A DNA stretch of 64,000 bases from positions 1 through 64,000 of IMG/VR virus record IMGVR_UViG_3300023174_000057. One strand, 5' to 3'. How positions within the stretch are numbered: the first letter of the stretch is position 1; each line of letters opens with the position of its first letter. The notes under the pieces are model-generated. The model had not been told where the DNA came from and ran no database searches. It worked only from the letters and a program-made list of their open reading frames with translations. Of this stretch, positions 61,822 through 64,000 are shown piece by piece. Source of the stretch: a virus. A program made the position numbers and the translations under genes.

Positions 61822-62384
61822 AAAGCGAAGGTCAGGTGCGCCACAAGCTCCAGCAGGTGACGTACCGCCACCTCCAGCGGGCTATCCGCACGAAGCTCTC
61901 CCGCCGACCCGAGAATTGCACGCACAACCGCCGTGTGAAGCTCCCGGTGATCGAAGACGAGATTCGGTACTGCCACGTTCGGAAAGACGCGGACGGCGAC
62001 GCTCTTGTCTGCGACGAGTGCTACGACGGGCTGGAGCGCGCCGCGCAGTGTCCCGCGTTTGAATGCGCCCACACCAAGGACGGGGTGAAGGCCGACTTCA
62101 CCGATTTCTTGCGGGGGTCCGACGTGGCGACCATCGCCGCCCAGTACCCGGACCTCGCGGCCCTTCTCTGGACGCTGGACGACGCCGACCCCGTACCCAT
62201 CGACGTGGGCACGGACCCCGACCCGCCGAAAGCCCCGGAACCCCCCGCCCCTCCGTACCAGATCCTCTACCTGCACCAAGATGGTGGCGCGGTCCCCGTC
62301 CCGATCATCCCCAACACCTTCCACCGGGCCGTGGTCCACAACCCGGTCACCTTCACGCTTCCCGCCGTCGAGGGTGACAAGTGA
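61818..62384 (+). CDS. Zinc-binding protein of the replication cluster
   Basis: 188 residues. The basic N-terminus RHKLQQVTYRHLQRAIRTKL contacts nucleic acid or a partner; Cys at ENCTHNR, RYCHV, CDECYD and CPAFEC could bind one or two metals. The C-terminal part is Pro-rich, then beta. Family not named. Overlaps its neighbours by ATGA and GTGA. Confidence 0.6.
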   Translation: MKSEGQVRHKLQQVTYRHLQRAIRTKLSRRPENCTHNRRVKLPVIEDEIRYCHVRKDADGDALVCDECYDGLERAAQCPAFECAHTKDGVKADFTDFLRGSDVATIAAQYPDLAALLWTLDDADPVPIDVGTDPDPPKAPEPPAPPYQILYLHQDGGAVPVPIIPNTFHRAVVHNPVTFTLPAVEGDK

Positions 62385-62872
62385 GCCTCCTCCAATCGGT
62401 CAAGATGACGGGGGCGGCAAAGGGCGTCCCGCTGTTCGTCGAGGTGCCCGTCCACCCGGAGACCTCCCCCTACCTCGTGACGAGCAACAAGGGGCTGCTG
62501 TGGATCGACAGCAGCTTCAACGGGGTCTTGCGATCCGCCGTGCTGCGCTCGCCGTGGTCCACCGTCGCGGGCGACACCTCTGCGGCGGTGGTACGGGCCA
62601 TCCGTCAGCGGGGCACAGAACTGTCGTGGGGCAACGCCTTCCCGTTCACCGACGCGGGGGTGCGCGCGGCCCGTGAGTACCTCAAGACCTACGATCTCAA
62701 CGAGTGTGACCTACTTCACCGACCAGCGGCACCGTGGGTTCCCGAAGGCTGCGCCGTGCTGGTCCCGAAGGACCGTTCGTACCTTGGCATCGTCGGTGAG
62801 CTTGGGGAGGGCGCGCACACCGTGGTGATACACAACCCATCGCGCGGGATGGCCGTGCTGGGTGCGTGGTGA
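62381..62872 (+). CDS. Hypothetical protein with a partial downstream duplicate
   Basis: 163 residues from GTG 62381. Beta-rich first half (PLFVEVPVHPETSPYLVTSN). The stretch SPWSTVAGDTSAAVVRA reappears as PWSTVARDTSADVVRA just before the primase (63532-63579). Not recognised. Confidence 0.6.
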   Translation: MSLLQSVKMTGAAKGVPLFVEVPVHPETSPYLVTSNKGLLWIDSSFNGVLRSAVLRSPWSTVAGDTSAAVVRAIRQRGTELSWGNAFPFTDAGVRAAREYLKTYDLNECDLLHRPAAPWVPEGCAVLVPKDRSYLGIVGELGEGAHTVVIHNPSRGMAVLGAW

Positions 62873-62876
62873 CGTT

Positions 62877-62902
62877 CTTTTGGCTATTCCCTTCCTACGC
62901 CC
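62877..62902 (+). promoter_or_regulatory. Possible class 2 promoter
   Basis: TTTTGGCTATTCCCTTCC, about 10 nt before ATG 62903; matches the CTAT-type boxes before other genes with the shared segment. Confidence 0.4.
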
Positions 62903-63526
62903 ATGGACACCCTGCGATCCAAGGTAATCCGGTTGGCCCACGAGAACCCAGAACTACGTCCTCACCTTCTCCCTCTTCTCAAGACGGCCAGTAGATCCTT
63001 GGATCAACTGCGGGCGGACTTGGAAAAGGTGAGTCAGGTTTCGTTCGCTCGGAACGTGCAAAACAATCGCCGCTACACCCCGGAGCAGAAGGCGAAGGCG
63101 GTGGAGAAGGCCGATGCCATTCTTCAGTCCGGGGAGGTGGACTACCTCCTCAAGATTTCCAACCGTGATACGGACCGCTTGACGGACATCTTGACCTTGA
63201 TCCGTTCGGGGGGGCCGAGGATCGGCACGGCGCATAGCAAGGCTGAAGATGACGCCGAGCGATACGTCCGCGAATTGGAGTTCTTGTCCAAGTTCAGCAC
63301 CCTTCCCGAGATGGTCCCCGTGGACCGTCAATTGATGACGGGCAAGTTCCACACGCGGGATTTCGGGGGTCTGGATACGCTGGCTCAACGGATTCAGTCG
63401 GTCAACACCGAGAATCAACTCAGCCGCGAAGATTCCGAGAGGCTCTTGGCCGAATGGCGTTCCCGCACCTTCGGTCCCGACAGGGGCAGCGACCCCCTCA
63501 ATTTCGGGGATCGTTACCGGGATTGA
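62903..63526 (+). CDS. Virion-type protein with N-terminal LRS...LLPLLK segment
   Basis: 207 residues. Residues 4-27 are the shared segment (LRSKVIRLAH, LRPHLLPLLK). The rest is charged and helical (YTPEQKAKAVEKADAILQS), with no domain recognised. It is out of place in the replication operon, has its own late-type box, lower GC and a flanking partial duplication, all pointing to insertion as a unit. Confidence 0.65.
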   Translation: MDTLRSKVIRLAHENPELRPHLLPLLKTASRSLDQLRADLEKVSQVSFARNVQNNRRYTPEQKAKAVEKADAILQSGEVDYLLKISNRDTDRLTDILTLIRSGGPRIGTAHSKAEDDAERYVRELEFLSKFSTLPEMVPVDRQLMTGKFHTRDFGGLDTLAQRIQSVNTENQLSREDSERLLAEWRSRTFGPDRGSDPLNFGDRYRD

Positions 63527-63531
63527 TGCCG

Positions 63532-63579
63532 TGGTCCACCGTCGCGCGGGACACCTCCGCTGATGTCGTGCGGGCGTAA
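63532..63579 (+). repeat. Partial duplicate of the 62381 gene
   Basis: Encodes PWSTVARDTSADVVRA then TAA, closely matching 62555-62605. It probably marks the old end of that gene or the footprint of the insertion. Confidence 0.6.
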
Positions 63580-63587
63580 CGTCCCCC

Positions 63588-64000
63588 GTGAACTCCCCCA
63601 TCGGTGAGTGGCTGGAAGCCCATCTCACCACCCTCCCCCTCTCCGAAGACTGCGAAGGCTACCTGCTGGGGCGAGGCGCGAGCCCCGACACCATCGAGCG
63701 GTTGGGCATCCGCGAGTGGGAGCCAGCATCTACCCCCGCTCCCAGCGAGCACTTCACGTCCCGCTACGGTCGGCACGGCGAGAAGCTGACCGAGATGGTC
63801 ACGATCCCCCTGCGTGGCCCCACGGGCACGCTCACGGGGATCGAAGCCCGTTCGTGGCACGAGAAGCGGGTGACGGACTTCCGGGTACCCGAGGCCGAGT
63901 GGAACCCCGTCGCTCTCGGCCTACCGAGGGCGGCGGAAGCCATGTGGGCGGGCGGGTCCGTGTGGGTGGTCGAGGGCGTGTACGACCTGTGCGCCTTGGA
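63588..64000 (+). CDS. DNA primase, DnaG/TOPRIM-like (3' end outside window)
   Basis: At least 137 residues from GTG 63588. GYLLGRGASPDTIERLGI and MVTIPLRGPTGTLTGIEAR are the usual segment between the zinc-binding and TOPRIM domains; SVWVVEGVYDL starts TOPRIM with its catalytic Glu. The N-terminus is short, so the CHC2 zinc finger is absent or encoded elsewhere. GCGTAAC and 7 nt precede the start, suggesting a leaderless message. Confidence 0.75.
   Translation, partial: MNSPIGEWLEAHLTTLPLSEDCEGYLLGRGASPDTIERLGIREWEPASTPAPSEHFTSRYGRHGEKLTEMVTIPLRGPTGTLTGIEARSWHEKRVTDFRVPEAEWNPVALGLPRAAEAMWAGGSVWVVEGVYDLCAL

Noticed and set aside
1-64000. tRNA genes
   Set aside because: I looked for T-arm (GTTCRAAYC-like) and cloverleaf patterns, especially in 40550-41400, and found none by eye. 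A tRNAscan run would be decisive.
1-64000. Reverse transcriptase or template repeat for the mini-ORF arrays
   Set aside because: No translated frame shows a YxDD motif with RT context, and no A-rich copy of the PSWVRAASR block is present. If the system is a DGR, these parts lie outside the window.

Overview
The window is a dense, GC-rich (roughly 64% by eye), almost gapless stretch of short genes on both strands. Viral replication genes, virion-like proteins and lysis genes are interleaved. I see no ribosomal genes, tRNAs or host housekeeping operons, and most neighbouring genes overlap by 1-4 bases (ATGA or GTGA). This fits a slice of a large (jumbo-type) double-stranded DNA tailed bacteriophage of a high-GC bacterium. 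The phage identity is an inference: no terminase, portal or major capsid gene lies in the window. The host cannot be named, but the many apparently leaderless genes mean it must translate leaderless mRNAs well.

Layout. 1-2.5 kb: a partial CobT/VWA protein and small early-type genes, each behind its own copy of one promoter. 2.5-4.6 kb: a repeat-rich patch with a DNA methylase remnant, then four tiny coupled ORFs that look like isolated C-terminal blocks of formylglycine-generating-enzyme (FGE)/C-type-lectin-fold proteins, then a dTMP-kinase-like gene. 4.6-7.5 kb: small genes and a hexapeptide-repeat virion-type protein. 7.5-13.7 kb: accessory genes on both strands (S24/S26 peptidase-like protein, P-loop kinase, an FGE-domain protein followed by three more mini-ORFs, and a sigma-70 factor). 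13.7-22.1 kb: coiled-coil and virion-type proteins, a SET-domain protein and a Dps-like protein. 22-25 kb: a lysozyme-like protein and a GroEL-like chaperonin. 25-34 kb: tail or fibre genes, a C39-peptidase fusion, a large baseplate-like protein, an amidase endolysin and a DnaQ-type exonuclease. 34-40 kb: two more mini-ORFs, a possible sigma-like protein, a DNA methylase, a flavoprotein and a phosphoesterase. 40.5-41.4 kb: a poorly coding, low-complexity gap. 41.4-47.8 kb: SpeD, two clamp-loader-like subunits and an intein-containing class II ribonucleotide reductase. 47.8-64 kb: replication and recombination genes (RecD2 helicase, probable SSB, RuvC-like nuclease, RecA, a split SbcC, SbcD interrupted by a homing endonuclease, PD-(D/E)XK nuclease, sliding clamp, primase).

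Regulation. Sixteen sites share GGTTAC, exactly 16 nt, then CCGTGG or CCGTTG. Eleven of them have ATG exactly 7 nt further on, as expected for a phage promoter giving leaderless mRNA. The sigma factor at 12.9 kb is a candidate reader. A second motif (CTATA-like, often followed by a tiny hairpin and ATG) precedes virion-type genes and probably marks late promoters.

The most unusual features are: (1) three arrays, nine units in all, of stand-alone FGE C-terminal mini-ORFs whose variable codons follow the NNC pattern left by diversity-generating retroelements, with no reverse transcriptase in the window; (2) a cassette-like segment (LRSKVIRLAH...LRPHLLPLLK) at the N-terminus or inside nine otherwise unrelated proteins; (3) the constant-spacing leaderless promoter; (4) a homing endonuclease inserted into the start of sbcD that re-supplies a recoded start.
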